Shown piece after piece: positions 63,359-64,000 of a DNA stretch of 64,000 bases. Every line of letters begins with the position of its first letter. Position 1 is the first letter of the stretch. Under the pieces are notes generated by a model. That model was given only the letters and a program-made list of their open reading frames with translations. It was not told the DNA's origin and made no database searches. The position numbers and the translations under genes are program-made. The stretch covers positions 124,001 to 188,000 of the forward strand of contig JAJXWV010000047.1 of NCBI GenBank assembly GCA_021781455.1, written 5' to 3'. This stretch comes from Acidobacteriota bacterium (lineage in GTDB: Bacteria; Acidobacteriota; Thermoanaerobaculia; Gp7-AA8).

Positions 63359-64000
63359 TCTCTGGCGGGTGTCCCTTCAACTGATGTGCGATCCAGGCGG
63401 CGCCGAAGGATTGTACTAGAGCGGGGGCAACAGCCACGATGTTCCGCCGGGTCCGGTAGAAACCGGGGGGGACGGACGCGTCGGCGACGATCCAGATTGC
63501 GGAGTGCGGACGTCCTCGTCCGCTTGCGCCGGACGTCAGCCCCGGCGCTGACAAATCGGCGGGACGAGGGCGTCCCGCCGCGGCGGACGAGGACGTCCGC
63601 ACTCCGACGACGAAGACACGCCCGGTGTCGATCCATGGCACCGCACTGACAGCCTTCCAGAACGCCTGGTCGGGATCGTGGTCGATGACGGCACAAACGA
63701 CACGCGCAGCACTTTCCAGGCGTCCGCGAGCATCGTTCCACTCGTTCCACCCTTCAGCGCGCCAGACGACCAGCGGCAGTTTCTCGCCGTAGCGCATGAG
63801 AGTCGGTCGCAGGAGCAGCGATCCGCCGAGTGGATCGGCCGAGACGTCGAGGCGGACTGACGGCGCTGCCGTAACCTTTCGCTGCCGGCCGGAGTACGTC
63901 ATCACCTCGACCCGGTCCGATGCGTCGACGGAGCTCCACGAGACGGCATACTGCTCCGCCTTCGGCTCCCACGCCAGATCTTCGACGCGACCGTACGGAA
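63342..64000 (-). CDS. C-terminal part of an unidentified protein with in-frame palindrome (cut by window end)
   Basis: About 219 residues are visible, and the frame stays open to base 64000. The visible part (AEQYAVSWSSVD, LPLVVWRAEGWNEWNDARG, ARVVCAVIDHD, GRVFVVGV) looks like short beta-strand repeats, possibly a propeller-like or extracytoplasmic protein; I cannot name it. Between VFVVGV and IWIVADASV a family D palindrome (63501-63605, 105 bp = 35 codons) reads in frame as RTSSSAAAGRPRPADL... It overlaps lepB by 17 bp. Confidence 0.6.
   Translation of the reverse strand, partial: PYGRVEDLAWEPKAEQYAVSWSSVDASDRVEVMTYSGRQRKVTAAPSVRLDVSADPLGGSLLLRPTLMRYGEKLPLVVWRAEGWNEWNDARGRLESAARVVCAVIDHDPDQAFWKAVSAVPWIDTGRVFVVGVRTSSSAAAGRPRPADLSAPGLTSGASGRGRPHSAIWIVADASVPPGFYRTRRNIVAVAPALVQSFGAAWIAHQLKGHPPENGSHR
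63501..63605. repeat. Family D palindrome, copy D5, inside a coding sequence
   Basis: A 105-bp palindrome with ends GGAGTGCGGACGTCCTCGTC and mirror GACGAGGACGTCCGCACTCC. It is the same design as intergenic D1-D4 (106-118 bp), but its length is a multiple of three and it leaves the host reading frame open. Confidence 0.85.

Overview
The window is GC-rich (roughly two thirds G+C by eye) chromosomal DNA from a Gram-negative-type bacterium. The gene content fits an Acidobacteriota genome, possibly a metagenome-derived one of the Thermoanaerobaculia/Vicinamibacteria type. The clues are a fused FtcD, an M13 metallopeptidase lipoprotein, a DPP IV-type S9 peptidase, a DUF6599-like lipoprotein and many GTG starts. 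This placement is an inference from gene content, since no rRNA or marker tree is available. About 59 protein genes are supported. I see no rRNA, tRNA, CRISPR array, transposase or phage genes.

Layout. 1-6.5 kb: a PilZ protein, a secreted protein, an RluD-type pseudouridine synthase, a four-helix-bundle (23S-IVP type) protein, and a divergent nucleoside transporter / purine nucleoside phosphorylase pair. 6.6-11 kb: a four-gene MacAB/Lol-like export operon (adaptor, ATPase, two permeases), joined partly by ATGA overlaps. 11-17.7 kb: DUF190 and FluC fluoride exporter, ftsE-ftsX, ftcD, hemL and a secreted protein. 17.8-22.8 kb: a surface-polysaccharide initiating transferase with a glycosyltransferase and a tiny zinc-ribbon gene, then pirin and endonuclease III. 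23-30.7 kb: cold shock protein, a two-gene ABC exporter, a macrodomain protein, a metallopeptidase/ATP-grasp pair and an aminotransferase. 31-40.3 kb: DPP IV, aconitase A, a PLP decarboxylase and an M13 peptidase, all on the minus strand. 40.5-50 kb: amino-acid permease, DUF3574 lipoprotein, LOG protein, serine hydrolase, a DoxX pair, D-threonine-aldolase-like enzyme, DinB and a DapB-like dehydrogenase. 50-53.5 kb: a radical SAM / glycosyltransferase / radical SAM cluster. 53.7-64 kb: PepA, DUF6599 lipoprotein, moaC-mobA, a GT2 transferase, a TPR protein, a degenerate receiver-PilZ protein, cysteine desulfurase, poly(A)-polymerase family enzyme, LepB, and the end of an unidentified gene.

The most unusual property lies between the genes. 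Most spacers longer than about 80 bp hold a long imperfect inverted repeat, from several families. P7 elements have arms made of 7-bp tandem units whose unit sequence differs from locus to locus. P8 elements have arms of an 8-bp unit built on GGAACCGC/GGTTGCGC. Family C is a 150-260 bp element with CTCTGAGCCGGC-type ends. Families D, E and F are about 100-140 bp GC-rich palindromes, and family G is a roughly 300-bp repeat in two copies. Some elements are nested in others. Several enter genes: two lie in frame inside coding sequences (a glycosyltransferase at 51408-51531 and the partial gene at 63501-63605), one supplies a lipoprotein signal peptide, and several supply short protein ends. This resembles Rickettsia palindromic elements (in-frame insertion) combined with cyanobacterial heptamer repeats (STRR). 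I consider it the main discovery candidate here; its mechanism of spread is not visible in the window.
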